Source of the DNA: Streptomyces sp. NBC_00582
GTDB lineage: Bacteria; Actinomycetota; Actinomycetes; Streptomycetales; Streptomycetaceae
DNA: 64,000 bases
Assembly (NCBI RefSeq): GCF_036345155.1
Contig: NZ_CP107772.1
Span: 9,176,001 to 9,240,000 of the forward strand
Direction of reading: 5' to 3'
Under the pieces are notes generated by a model. That model searched no databases, had not been told where the DNA came from, and saw only the letters and a program-made list of their open reading frames with translations. Both the position numbers and the translations under genes were made by a program. Below are positions 17,822-27,000 of the stretch, in pieces (positions within the stretch are counted from its first letter, which is position 1; each line of letters opens with the position of its first letter).

Positions 17822-20335
17822 TCACAGTTGGCCCACGTCCGTGACGCGGACGACCGCCCTGCCCTCCGCGTCGGAGGCCGTGAGGTCGATCTCCGCGCTG
17901 ATGCCCCAGTCGTGGTCGTCGTTCGGGTCGTCGAAGATCTGACGGACCCGCCACAGACCGTTCTGCGGCTCCTCCTGGATCACCAGCAGCTTGGGACCGC
18001 GGGCGTCCGGGCCGGTGCCGAGGTCGTCGTACTCGTCCCAGTACTTGTCCATCGCCTCGCCCCACGCGTCGGCGTCCCAGCCGGACTCGCCGTCCATCTC
18101 GCCGAGTTCGTCGACGTGGTCGAGGGCGGCGAGCTCGACCCGCCGGAACATGGCGTTGCGCACCAGGACCCGGAAGGCCCGCGCGTTGGCGGTGACCGGC
18201 TTGACCTCGTCGGCCTTCTCCTGGGCCTCCTCGGCGGTCATCTCCTCCGGGTTGGCGAGCTGTTCCCACTCGTCCAGCAGACTGGAGTCGACCTGGCGCA
18301 CCATCTCGCCCAGCCACTCGATCAGGTCCTGCAGGTCCTCCGACTTCAGGTCGTCGGGGACGGTGTGGTCGAGGGCCTTGTAGGCGCTGGCCAGGTAGCG
18401 CAGCACGATGCCCTCGGTGCGGGCCAGCTCGTAGTGGGACACCAGCTCCGTGAAGGACAGCGCCCGCTCGTACATGTCCCGGATGACGGACTTCGGCGAC
18501 AGCGGGTGGTCGCCGACCCACGGGTGGCTCTTGCGGTACGTGTTGTAGGCGTGGAAGAGCAGCTCCTCGAGGGGCTTCGGGTACGTGATGTCCTGGAGCC
18601 GCTCCATGCGCTCCTCGTACTCGACGCCGTCCGCCTTCATCGCGGCCACGGCCTCGCCGCGCGCCTTGTTCTGCTGGGCGGCCAGGATCTGCCGGGGGTC
18701 GTCCAGCGTGGACTCGACGACGGACACCATGTCCAGGGCGTACGACGGCGACTCGGGGTCGAGCAGTTCGAACGCGGCCAGCGCGAACGTGGACAGCGGC
18801 TGGTTCAGCGCGAAGTCCTGCTGCAGGTCGACGGTGAGGCGGACGATCCGGCCGGTGGCGTCCGGCGCGTCGAGCTTCTCGACGATCCCGCCGTCCAGCA
18901 GCGAACGGTAGATGGCGATCGCGCGCCGGATGTGCCGGAGCTGCTGCCGGCGCGGCTCGTGGTTGTCCTCCAGCAGATGCCGCATCGCCTCGAAGGCGTT
19001 GCCCGGCCGGGCGATCACCGACAGCAGCATCGTGTGCGTCACCCGGAAGCGGGACGTCAGGGGCTCCGGCTCCGAGTCGATCAGCTTCTCGAAGGTGTTC
19101 TCCGTCCAGCCGACGAAGCCCTCCGGCGCCTTCTTGCGGACCACCTTGCGGCGCTTCTTCGGGTCGTCGCCGGCCTTGGAGAGCGCCTTCTCGTTCTCGA
19201 TGACGTGCTCGGGCGCCTGCGCCACCACGAAGCCCGCGGTGTCGAAACCGGCCCGCCCGGCCCGCCCGGCGATCTGGTGGAACTCACGCGCCCGCAGCGT
19301 GCGCACCCGGTTGCCGTCGTACTTGGTCAGCGCCGTGAACAGCACCGTGCGGATGGGCACGTTGACCCCGACGCCGAGCGTGTCCGTACCGCAGATCACC
19401 TTCAGCAGACCGGCCTGGGCGAGTTTCTCCACCAAGCGCCGGTACTTGGGCAGCATGCCGGCGTGGTGGACACCGATGCCGTGCCGTACGTAGCGGGAGA
19501 GGTTGCGGCCGAACTTGGTGGTGAAGCGGAAGTTGCCGATCAGATCGGCGATCTGCTCCTTCTCCTCCTTCGAGCACATGTTGATGCTCATCAGCGCCTG
19601 CGCCCGCTCGACCGCCTGCGCCTGTGTGAAGTGCACGATGTAGACGGGAGCCTGCTTCGTCTCCAGCAGATCGGTGAGCGTCTCCGTCAGCGGGGTGTAG
19701 CGGTACGCGTACGACAGCGGTACCGGCCGGGTGGCCGAGCGGACCACGGCGGTCGGGCGGCCGGTGCGGCGGGTGAGGTCCTTCTCGAAGAAGGACACGT
19801 CGCCGAGGGTCGCCGACATCAGGACGAACTGAGCCTGCGGCAGCTCCAGGATCGGGATCTGCCAGGCCCAGCCGCGGTCGCCCTCGGCGTAGAAGTGGAA
19901 CTCGTCCATGACGACCTGGCCCACGTCCGCGTGCTTGCCGTCGCGCAAGGCGATCGAGGCGAGCACCTCGGCGGTGCAGCAGATGACCGGGGCATCGGAG
20001 TTGACGGACGCGTCGCCGGTCAGCATGCCCACGTTCTCCGTGCCGAAGATCTTGCACAGTTCGAAGAACTTCTCCGACACCAGCGCCTTGATCGGCGCCG
20101 TGTAGAAGGTGACCTCGTCCCGGGCGAGCGCCGCGAAGTGCGCGGCCGCGGCGATCATGCTCTTGCCGGAGCCGGTCGGCGTCGACACGATCACGTTCGC
20201 CCCGGAGACCACCTCGATCAGCGCCTCCTCCTGGTGGGGGTAGAGCGTCAGACCGCGCTCCTCGGCCCAGGACTCGAAGGCTTCGTACAGGGCATCGGGA
20301 TCTGCGGTCGGCGGCAACTGATCGATGAGGGTCAC
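17822..20335 (-). CDS. Ski2-like DEAD/DEAH-box RNA helicase
   Basis: An 837-residue superfamily 2 helicase, similar to the Ski2/HelY/Mtr4 group found in actinobacteria. Walker A STPTGSGKS is near residue 49, motif Ia APIKALVSEKF, motif II DEFH near 143, motif III MSATLGD, and motif VI QIAGRAGRAGFD near 355. A long C-terminal helical domain follows. It should unwind RNA in decay or ribosome maturation. I chose GTG at 20335 (VTLIDQLPPTADP), which matches the usual beginning of this family; an in-frame extension to 20428 has no such support. Confidence 0.93.
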   Translation of the reverse strand: MTLIDQLPPTADPDALYEAFESWAEERGLTLYPHQEEALIEVVSGANVIVSTPTGSGKSMIAAAAHFAALARDEVTFYTAPIKALVSEKFFELCKIFGTENVGMLTGDASVNSDAPVICCTAEVLASIALRDGKHADVGQVVMDEFHFYAEGDRGWAWQIPILELPQAQFVLMSATLGDVSFFEKDLTRRTGRPTAVVRSATRPVPLSYAYRYTPLTETLTDLLETKQAPVYIVHFTQAQAVERAQALMSINMCSKEEKEQIADLIGNFRFTTKFGRNLSRYVRHGIGVHHAGMLPKYRRLVEKLAQAGLLKVICGTDTLGVGVNVPIRTVLFTALTKYDGNRVRTLRAREFHQIAGRAGRAGFDTAGFVVAQAPEHVIENEKALSKAGDDPKKRRKVVRKKAPEGFVGWTENTFEKLIDSEPEPLTSRFRVTHTMLLSVIARPGNAFEAMRHLLEDNHEPRRQQLRHIRRAIAIYRSLLDGGIVEKLDAPDATGRIVRLTVDLQQDFALNQPLSTFALAAFELLDPESPSYALDMVSVVESTLDDPRQILAAQQNKARGEAVAAMKADGVEYEERMERLQDITYPKPLEELLFHAYNTYRKSHPWVGDHPLSPKSVIRDMYERALSFTELVSHYELARTEGIVLRYLASAYKALDHTVPDDLKSEDLQDLIEWLGEMVRQVDSSLLDEWEQLANPEEMTAEEAQEKADEVKPVTANARAFRVLVRNAMFRRVELAALDHVDELGEMDGESGWDADAWGEAMDKYWDEYDDLGTGPDARGPKLLVIQEEPQNGLWRVRQIFDDPNDDHDWGISAEIDLTASDAEGRAVVRVTDVGQL

Positions 20336-20480
20336 GCCCCCATCTTGCCTGCCCGCGAGCCCGATGGGGGAATCGGCTGTCGACCCGAAGATCACGGCCG
20401 CTACGCTGTGTCGCCGACGGAGCGTCATCGCACCCGGTCAACTGGACAGCGGCACACGAGGAACAGGGCGGGCAACGGCC

Positions 20481-21275
20481 ATGATGGGACCAGCACACTC
20501 ATTGTCGGGCGCCGCAGCCTGGCTGGGCGTCGGCGCGGCCGCCGCCGCGGCGGGGCACACCATGCCCTGGCCCGTCCTCCTCTCCGGCGCGCTGATCAGC
20601 GCGGGTGCGGCCCTCGCACCGGACCTCGACCACAAGGCCGCCACCATCTCCCGCTCCTTCGGCCCGGTCTCCCGCTGGCTGTGCGAGATCGTCGACAAGC
20701 TCTCCTACGCCGTCTACAAGAGCACGAGGAAGCAGGGCGACCCGCGCCGCTCCGGCGGGCACCGCACCCTCACCCACACCTGGCTCTGGGCGGTCATGAT
20801 CGGTGCCGGCGCCTCGGCGCTGGCGATCGCCGGTGGTCGCTGGGCGGTGCTGGCGATCCTGTTCGTCCACATGGTGCTGGCGATCGAAGGCCTGTTGTGG
20901 CGGGCGGCGCGGGGCTCCAGCAGCGATGTGCTGGTGTGGCTGCTGGCCGCGACCAGCGCGTGGATCCTCGCCGGGGTCCTGGACAAGCCCGGCAACGGCG
21001 CGGACTGGCTGTTCCCGGACCCGGGTCAGGAGTACCTCTGGCTGGGGCTGCCGATCCTGCTGGGCGCCCTGGTGCACGACATCGGGGACGCGCTGACCGT
21101 CTCCGGCTGCCCGGTGCTGTGGCCCATCCCGATCGGGCGCAAGCGCTGGTATCCGGTGGGGCCGCCCAAGGCGATGCGGTTCCGGGCGGGCAGCTGGGTC
21201 GAGCTGAAGGTGCTCATGCCGGTGTTCATGGTGCTCGGCGGGGTCGGTGCCGCGGCCGCGCTCAACGTGATCTGA
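20481..21275 (+). CDS. YdjM-like membrane-bound metal-dependent hydrolase
   Basis: A 264-residue membrane protein with about five spans. It has the family motifs: GPAHSLSG at the start, SAGAALAPDLDHKAATISR (Asp-Asp-His metal ligands) and GGHRTLTHTWLW. The combination of PDLDH and HRxxTH is typical of YdjM-like predicted metal-dependent hydrolases; a late HDIGDALT supplies another possible ligand pair. The substrate is unknown, possibly phospholipid. ATG-ATG at 20481-20486 gives two possible starts. It is divergent from the helicase gene, with starts 146 bases apart. Confidence 0.85.
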   Translation: MMGPAHSLSGAAAWLGVGAAAAAAGHTMPWPVLLSGALISAGAALAPDLDHKAATISRSFGPVSRWLCEIVDKLSYAVYKSTRKQGDPRRSGGHRTLTHTWLWAVMIGAGASALAIAGGRWAVLAILFVHMVLAIEGLLWRAARGSSSDVLVWLLAATSAWILAGVLDKPGNGADWLFPDPGQEYLWLGLPILLGALVHDIGDALTVSGCPVLWPIPIGRKRWYPVGPPKAMRFRAGSWVELKVLMPVFMVLGGVGAAAALNVI

Positions 21276-21301
21276 CGCGGCTCCGCGGCGGGGGTGACGG
21301 C

Positions 21302-21556
21302 TCAGCCGGTCCCGCCCTCGCCGTAGCGGCGCTCGAAGCGGGCGACGCGGCCCTCGGTGTCCACCGTGCGGGCCTTGCCGGTGTAGAAGGGGTGGCTCTC
21401 GGAGGAGATCTCCACCTCCACCACGGGGTACGTCTCACCGTCGTCCCACTCGATGGTCTGGTCGCTGGAGGCGGTGGACCGGGTGAGGAAGGCGTAGCCG
21501 GCGGCGCGGTCGCGGAAGACGACCGGGTGGTAGTCGGGGTGCTTGTCCTGCTGCAT
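21302..21556 (-). CDS. rpmE2: 50S ribosomal protein L31 type B
   Basis: An 84-residue L31 with the start [20 protein letters not shown] and the motif [11 protein letters not shown] of type B proteins. It lacks the CxxC zinc ligands of type A L31, so it is the zinc-independent version that replaces the zinc-bearing protein during zinc shortage. Zur normally represses such genes in Streptomyces. I see no AT-rich Zur-like palindrome directly upstream; the gene sits 33 bases after the DUF5709 gene and could be read from a promoter further up. Confidence 0.95.
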   Translation of the reverse strand: MQQDKHPDYHPVVFRDRAAGYAFLTRSTASSDQTIEWDDGETYPVVEVEISSESHPFYTGKARTVDTEGRVARFERRYGEGGTG

Positions 21557-21589
21557 GGATGCTCCTCGTCCTCGTCAGGGCGTCGCGGG

Positions 21590-22060
21590 TCAGCCGGACA
21601 GGCTGTCGTCGTCGACGATGTGCATGGCCGCCTCCTCGGCGGACGCGGCCGCGCCGTCGATCCCGACGTCGCTGGCGACCATGGCGCTCTCCTCGTCCTC
21701 GTGGGCGCCCTCGTCCGGTGCCACGAGCCGGCCCGACCGCGAGGCACCGACCTCGTTGTCGAGGAGTTCCCCGTCGCTGCCGTCGCAGTCGCCGAGACCG
21801 TCCCCGTCGGGCACGGCGAGGTCGGGCAGCTCCTCGGCGAGCCGTTGGTCCAGGGTCTCGCCCTGACGGCGCTCGGCGGCCGTCACGCCGTCGTGCTCCA
21901 CCGCCCAGGGCCGCTCGGGAGGGGACCAGCCGCGGTCGAGAGGGTCCGCGACGCCGTCGTCCACCAGTGTGTCCTCCGCGTCGAGCAGCCCCGAGTCCTC
22001 CTGGATGTCGGAGGCGTCGGGCTGGTAGACGTCGTCCCCCCATCCGTCGACGCTGTTCAC
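21590..22060 (-). CDS. DUF5709 acidic protein
   Basis: A 156-residue, strongly acidic protein of the actinobacterial DUF5709 family: WGDDVYQPDASDIQEDSGLLD at the start, then DPLDRGWSPPERPW, GETLDQRLAEELPD and the tail EEAAMHIVDDD. There is no membrane span or catalytic motif. The high Asp/Glu content and lack of hydrophobic core suggest a flexible or binding protein. It precedes rpmE2 in the same direction. The function is unknown. Confidence 0.88.
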   Translation of the reverse strand: MNSVDGWGDDVYQPDASDIQEDSGLLDAEDTLVDDGVADPLDRGWSPPERPWAVEHDGVTAAERRQGETLDQRLAEELPDLAVPDGDGLGDCDGSDGELLDNEVGASRSGRLVAPDEGAHEDEESAMVASDVGIDGAAASAEEAAMHIVDDDSLSG

Positions 22061-22321
22061 GGGTACCTCCAGGGGGTGACCGGCCCGTACTCACCGCGGT
22101 CGGCGGCGGGGCACCGCCGTACGGGGCACCGGCCGGGCCCGGCGTGCGCCGGACGGAGCCGGGCCTGTTCCCACGCGGGTGCCGGTATCCAGCGTTCCAT
22201 CCCGCTTCGGCACCGCGCAACGCCAGAGCGGGGACAGAACGGGGAAGGACCGGCCGGGGCAGGCGCACCACCCGGTGCACCCGCGACGACCGGTCCATGT
22301 CAGGCCCACGCCGGGCCCGGC

Positions 22322-24103
22322 TCAGCCGTGCCAGGACCGCCACAGGGCCGCGTACGCCCCGTCCGCGCCGACCAGCTCCGTGTGGCTGCCCAGCTCGCTG
22401 ATGCGGCCGTTCTCGACGACGGCGATGAGGTCGGCGTCGTGGGCGGTATGGAGACGGTGGGCGATGGCGACGACGGTGCGGCCGTCCAGGACGCGGGCGA
22501 GGGACCGCTCCAGGTGGCGGGCGGCACGCGGGTCGAGCAGCGAGGTCGCCTCGTCCAGGACCAGGGTGTGCGGATCGGCGAGCACCAGCCGGGCCAGCGC
22601 GATCTGCTGGGCCTGGGCCGGGGTGAGCGCGACGCCGCCCGAGCCGACCTCGGTGTCCAGCCCCTGGTCCAGCGCCCGGGCCCAGCCGTCCGCGTCGACC
22701 GCGCCCAGCGCGGCCCACAGCTCGTCGTCCCCGGCTCCGGTCCGGGCGAGCCGCAGGTTGTCGCGCAGGGAGCCGACGAAGACATGGTGCTCCTGGTTGA
22801 CCAGCGCCACATGGGAGCGGACGCGCTCGGCGGTCATCCGGGACAGTTCGGCGCCGCCGAGGGTGATCCGCCCGTCACGCGGCGCGTAGATGCCGGCCAG
22901 GAGCCGGCCCAGCGTCGACTTGCCCGCGCCCGACGGGCCGACGAGGGCCAGCCGGGTGCCCGGGGCGACCTCCAGCGACACCTTGCGCAGCACGTCGACG
23001 CCCTCGCGGTAACCGAAGTGGACCCGCTCGGCGAGCACGTCCCGCCCGTCGGGCGCCAGCCCGGTGTCCCCGGCGTCCGGCTCGATGTCCCGCACCCCGA
23101 CGAGGCGGGCCAGCGACACCTGGGCGACCTGGAGCTCGTCGTACCAGCGCAGGACGAGGTTCACCGGGTCGACGAGCATCTGCGCGAGCAGCGCGCCGGT
23201 CGTGAGCTGGCCGACGTCGATCCAGCCCTGCAGGACGAACACCCCGCCGAGCATCAGGACCGACCCGAGCACGGTGACGTGCACCAGGTTGATGACGGGG
23301 AACAGCACCGACCGCAGCCACATGGTGTAGCGCTCCCAGGCGGTCCACTGCCGGATCCGCTGCTTCGACAGTTCGATCCGGCGGTCGCCGAGGCGGTGGG
23401 CCTCGACGGTGCGTCCGGCGTCCACGGTCTCGGCGAGGGCGGCGGCCACGGCGGCGTACCCGGCGGCCTCCGAGCGGTAGGCGGACGGTGCCCGTCTGAA
23501 GTACCAGCGGCAGCCCGCCACCAGCAGCGGCACCGCGACCAGCACGGCCGGTGCGAGGGGCGGTGCCATGACGACGAGGCCGCCGAGCAGCAGCGCGGCC
23601 CACATCACGCCGATCGTGAGCTGGGGCACGGCCTCGCGCATGGCGTTGGCCAGCCGGTCGATGTCCGTGGTGATGCGGGACAGCAGGTCGCCGGTGCCGG
23701 CCCGTTCCAGCACGCCCGGCGGCAGCCGCACCGACCGGACGAGGAAGTCCTCGCGCAGATCGGCCAGCATCCGCTCCCCGAGCATGGCACCGCGCAGCCG
23801 CACCTCGCGGACGAACACGGCCTGGACGAGCAGGGCGAGCACGAACAGCGTGGCGACGAGCCCCAGATGGAGCTCGCGCGCCCCCTCGGAGAGCCGTTCC
23901 ACCACGTCGCCGAGGAGCCACGGCCCCACCATCGAGGCGACGGTGGCGACGGTGTTGACCAGCAGCAGGATCAGGAAGGCGCGGCGGTGCCGGCGCAGGA
24001 GTTCGGCCACGTAGGCGCGTACGGTCGCGGGGGCGCCGACGGGCAGCGTGTTCGCCGTCGTCGGGGCCGCCGGGTCGAACGCCGGTGTCGGCACGCCGAT
24101 CAT
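22322..24103 (-). CDS. ABC exporter subunit A (intact Walker A, degenerate C-loop)
   Basis: A 593-residue half transporter: six membrane spans (about residues 40-320) and an ATPase domain. Walker A GPSGAGKST is intact near residue 390. Walker B LVLDEATS with catalytic Glu and the H-loop AIAHRL are also intact. The signature LSGGQ is replaced by LTPAQ near residue 490. Together with subunit B, which has LSGGQ but no proper Walker A, the dimer would have exactly one complete ATP site. The start overlaps the subunit B stop by four bases. Substrate unknown; multidrug, lipid or peptide export is possible. Confidence 0.92.
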   Translation of the reverse strand: MIGVPTPAFDPAAPTTANTLPVGAPATVRAYVAELLRRHRRAFLILLLVNTVATVASMVGPWLLGDVVERLSEGARELHLGLVATLFVLALLVQAVFVREVRLRGAMLGERMLADLREDFLVRSVRLPPGVLERAGTGDLLSRITTDIDRLANAMREAVPQLTIGVMWAALLLGGLVVMAPPLAPAVLVAVPLLVAGCRWYFRRAPSAYRSEAAGYAAVAAALAETVDAGRTVEAHRLGDRRIELSKQRIRQWTAWERYTMWLRSVLFPVINLVHVTVLGSVLMLGGVFVLQGWIDVGQLTTGALLAQMLVDPVNLVLRWYDELQVAQVSLARLVGVRDIEPDAGDTGLAPDGRDVLAERVHFGYREGVDVLRKVSLEVAPGTRLALVGPSGAGKSTLGRLLAGIYAPRDGRITLGGAELSRMTAERVRSHVALVNQEHHVFVGSLRDNLRLARTGAGDDELWAALGAVDADGWARALDQGLDTEVGSGGVALTPAQAQQIALARLVLADPHTLVLDEATSLLDPRAARHLERSLARVLDGRTVVAIAHRLHTAHDADLIAVVENGRISELGSHTELVGADGAYAALWRSWHG

Positions 24104-25926
24104 GCGGTCTCCTCGATCTCTTCCAGTTCGTTGAGCTCGGTCTCGTCCAGCGCGGTCCCGTCCAGCCGCGTCAGCGCCTCTCCGAGAGCCGTCTCCTCGT
24201 CGGTCTCGCGGGTGACCACCGCGCGGTACCGGGGTTCGGTGTGCAGCAGTTCGCGGTGCTCACCGATGGCGGCGACCTCGCCCTCGTGCACCAGGACCAC
24301 CCGGTCCGCGCGGTCGAGCAGCAGCGGGGAGGAGGTGAACACCACGGTCGTGCGCCCGGCCCGCAGCCGGCGCACACCCTCGGCGATCCGGGCCTCGGTG
24401 TGCGAGTCGACGGCGGAGGTGGGCTCGTCCAGGACGAGCACCTCCGGGTCGGTGAGCAGCGAGCGGGCCAGGGCGAGCCGTTGCCGCTGGCCGCCGGACA
24501 GCGAGCGGCCGCGCTCGGTGATCCGGGCGTCCATCGGGTCGTCGGCGTCCAGGGACCCCTGCGCCAGGGCCTCCAGGACGTCTCCGCACTGCGCGGCCGC
24601 CAGTGCCGCCGTGGCGTCCACGTCACCCGAGGCCGGCACGTCGAGCAGCTCACGCAGTGAACCGGACAGCAGCACCGGGTCCTTGTCCTGTACGAGGACG
24701 GCCGTGCGCGCGGTCTCCAGCGGGAGTTCGTCCAGCGGGACACCGCCGAGCAGCACCGACGGGCCGTCCTCCGAAGGGTGTCCGCCCAGCCGTTCCGCGA
24801 GCCGTCCGGCCGCGTCCGGGTCGCCGCACACCACCGCGGTCAGCCGGGCGGCCGGGGCGAGCAGTCCGGTCGCCGGGTCGTACAGGTCGCCCGAGGGGGC
24901 CTGTGCCGCACGCGATCCGCCGATGTCCGTGACCCGTTCCAGCGACAGCACGCCGGCCGCACGCCGGGCGGACGGGCGCGAGAAGGAGTACGCCATCGCG
25001 ATCTCCTCGAAGTGCCGGAGGGGATACGTCAGCACCATGACGGAGCTGTAGACCGCGACAAGTTCACCGACGGAGATCCGGCCCTGGTGGACCAGACGGA
25101 CGCCGTAGCAGACGACCGCGATCAGCAGCAGGCCGGGCAGCAGCACCTGGAGGGCGCTGATGAGGGACCACATGCGGGCGCTGCGCACGGCGGCGTGCCG
25201 GACCTCCTGGGAGGCGCTGCGGTAGCGGTCGAGGAAAAGCTCCTCGCCGCCGATCCCGCGCAGCACCCGCAGGCCGGCCACGGTGTCCGAGGCCAGTTCG
25301 GTGGCGCGTCCGGCCTTCTCGCGCTGGATGTCGGCCCGGCGGGTCGCCCGCGGCAACAGGGGCAGCACCGCGACCGCGAGGACGGGCAGACCGACGGCGA
25401 CCACGATGCCGAGGGCCGGCTGGTAGACGACCAGGCCGACGCAGACCAGCACGACGGTCAGGGCCGCGGCGGTGAAGCGGGAGACCGCCTCGACGAACCA
25501 GCCGATCTTCTCGACGTCACCGGTGGACACGGCCACCACCTCGCCGGCCGCGACCCGCCGGGTCAGCGCCGATCCCAGCCGGGCCGCCTGGCGGGCGAGC
25601 AGTTGCTGGACACGGGCGGCGGCGGTGATCCAGTTGGTGACCGCGGTCCGGTGCAGGAAGGTGTCGCCGATCGCGGTGGCCGCCCCGAACAGGGCCATCA
25701 GCCCGCCGGCCAGGGCGAGGCGGCTGCCGGAGCGGTCGACCACGGCCTCGATGGCGAATCCGACGCAGAAGGGCTGTGCGGAGACGGCGAGGAAGTGCAG
25801 CAGTCCCCAGGCCAGGGACTGGAGCTGGCCGCCCAGTTGGTTGCGGCCGAGCCACCACAGGAAGCGAGGCCCCGAGCGCGCGTCCGGCACACCCGGGTCG
25901 GGATACGGAAGGTCTTGGATCTGCAT
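24100..25926 (-). CDS. ABC exporter subunit B (degenerate Walker A, intact LSGGQ)
   Basis: A 608-residue half transporter with six spans (about residues 35-310). Where Walker A should be (near residue 365) it has CGDPDAAGRLAE, without the Gly-Lys-Ser/Thr needed to hold ATP phosphates. The signature SLSGGQRQR near 471 is perfect, as is Walker B VLVLDEPTSAVD. The H-loop His is missing (VVFTSSPLLL). An acidic tail rich in Glu follows. It therefore lends LSGGQ to the site built on subunit A. ATG at 25926 is used; the weak GGGA upstream leaves some doubt about the exact start. Confidence 0.9.
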   Translation of the reverse strand: MQIQDLPYPDPGVPDARSGPRFLWWLGRNQLGGQLQSLAWGLLHFLAVSAQPFCVGFAIEAVVDRSGSRLALAGGLMALFGAATAIGDTFLHRTAVTNWITAAARVQQLLARQAARLGSALTRRVAAGEVVAVSTGDVEKIGWFVEAVSRFTAAALTVVLVCVGLVVYQPALGIVVAVGLPVLAVAVLPLLPRATRRADIQREKAGRATELASDTVAGLRVLRGIGGEELFLDRYRSASQEVRHAAVRSARMWSLISALQVLLPGLLLIAVVCYGVRLVHQGRISVGELVAVYSSVMVLTYPLRHFEEIAMAYSFSRPSARRAAGVLSLERVTDIGGSRAAQAPSGDLYDPATGLLAPAARLTAVVCGDPDAAGRLAERLGGHPSEDGPSVLLGGVPLDELPLETARTAVLVQDKDPVLLSGSLRELLDVPASGDVDATAALAAAQCGDVLEALAQGSLDADDPMDARITERGRSLSGGQRQRLALARSLLTDPEVLVLDEPTSAVDSHTEARIAEGVRRLRAGRTTVVFTSSPLLLDRADRVVLVHEGEVAAIGEHRELLHTEPRYRAVVTRETDEETALGEALTRLDGTALDETELNELEEIEETA

Positions 25927-26148
25927 GACGTCCCAGTGGCTCGTGTCAGGGGAGGGGTGGGGGGAGGGGGGTCGAGGTACGGGAAGAACCCGCGAGGCGC
26001 GGCAACAAACCGTGAAAGGTTCGCGTCGCGGCGTGGTCGGAATCAACTGGTTTTCTGCGGGAGGCACAGGGATCCGGCTACTCGCCGACACGGCCTCGCC
26101 GTCCGGTATTTGACGCATATGCCGGGAAAGTGGTGCGAGCATGGGCGG

Positions 26149-26934
26149 ATGCGACATGGCGGTGTGCGGTCCAGGGCGACCGCGACGGTGGCCGGAGTCC
26201 TCCTTCTCGCGGCCCTGTCCGCGTGCGTCGGCCCGGACGCGGGACGAGGCGGCGGCAGCGGGGCGGCGGGAGCCGAGGGGAGCGCGGTCGGGTCGCCCAC
26301 CGCCCTCTCGCGTGCGCCGGCGCCGGGTGCCGCCGCTTCGCGCGCCGCCGCGCCGACCCGTATCCCGGACATCGGTGACCGGCTGCACCGCCGAATTCCG
26401 GCCACTTCCCGACAGGTTCTGGCGGTGTACGGCGACGGAGCGGACTCCGCCGAGTCCACCGCCGTGCTGTACACGCGACGGGGACCGGTCTGGGAGCGTG
26501 TGCGCCGCTGGCCCGCGCACAACGGCAAGAAGGGCTGGACCCCCGACCATCGCCTCGGGGACAACCGCAGCCCCGTGGGGGTCTTCACGCTCACCGCCGC
26601 GGGCGGCGTCCTGGACGATCCCGGGACCAGACTGCCGTACACCCGCTCGGAGGACTATGCGGCGCCGCGCCGGTGGGACGCGTCGCACTGGCACGACTTC
26701 GACTACGTCATCGCCATCGACTACAACCGTGTCCCGGGCACCCCGCCCGACGACGGCGAGCAGCCCTGGGGCGAGGAGAAGGGCGGTGGGATCTGGCTGC
26801 ACCTGGATCACGGCGACGGGACGTCCGCCTGCGTCAGCCTGTCCAAGGAGGCGATGGAGTTTCTGCTGCTCACGCTCGACCCGGAGCACGACCCCGTGGT
26901 GGTGATGGGGGACCGGGACGCGCTGAAGGCGTAG
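26149..26934 (+). CDS. L,D-transpeptidase (YkuD-like) lipoprotein
   Basis: A 261-residue exported protein. The N-terminus has a signal peptide ending in a lipobox (LLLAALSAC, Cys near residue 25), followed by a Gly/Ala/Pro-rich tether. The catalytic domain has NRSPVGVFTL and the active-site region LHLDHGDGTSACVSLSKE, with His and Cys in YkuD-type order. The residue before Cys is Ala rather than the common Gly. It would cross-link peptidoglycan (3-3 bonds) or attach proteins outside the membrane. ATG at 26149 is preferred; an earlier in-frame ATG at about 26119 is possible but would bury the signal. Confidence 0.8.
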   Translation: MRHGGVRSRATATVAGVLLLAALSACVGPDAGRGGGSGAAGAEGSAVGSPTALSRAPAPGAAASRAAAPTRIPDIGDRLHRRIPATSRQVLAVYGDGADSAESTAVLYTRRGPVWERVRRWPAHNGKKGWTPDHRLGDNRSPVGVFTLTAAGGVLDDPGTRLPYTRSEDYAAPRRWDASHWHDFDYVIAIDYNRVPGTPPDDGEQPWGEEKGGGIWLHLDHGDGTSACVSLSKEAMEFLLLTLDPEHDPVVVMGDRDALKA

Positions 26935-27000
26935 CGGCCCTGAGGCAGGCGGGGGAGGCGTCATTGCGGGCACGGGCCGAGTCGCCGTAGAACACCGGCC

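Noticed and set aside
21557-21589. Zur box before the L31 type B gene.
   Set aside because: The gap is short and GC-rich with no palindrome of the expected type.
22061-22321. A hidden small gene in the 261-base gap between DUF5709 and the ABC genes.
   Set aside because: No frame with a ribosome binding site and family-like sequence was found on either strand.
17477-25051. A 2524-codon open frame on the + strand.
   Set aside because: It runs antisense to tesB, the helicase, L31, DUF5709 and ABC genes, has no domain, and is a by-product of high GC at third positions.
25927-26148. A clear sigma-70-type promoter (TTGACG near 26110) for the L,D-transpeptidase.
   Set aside because: No matching -10 box at 16-18 bases; left as unsupported.
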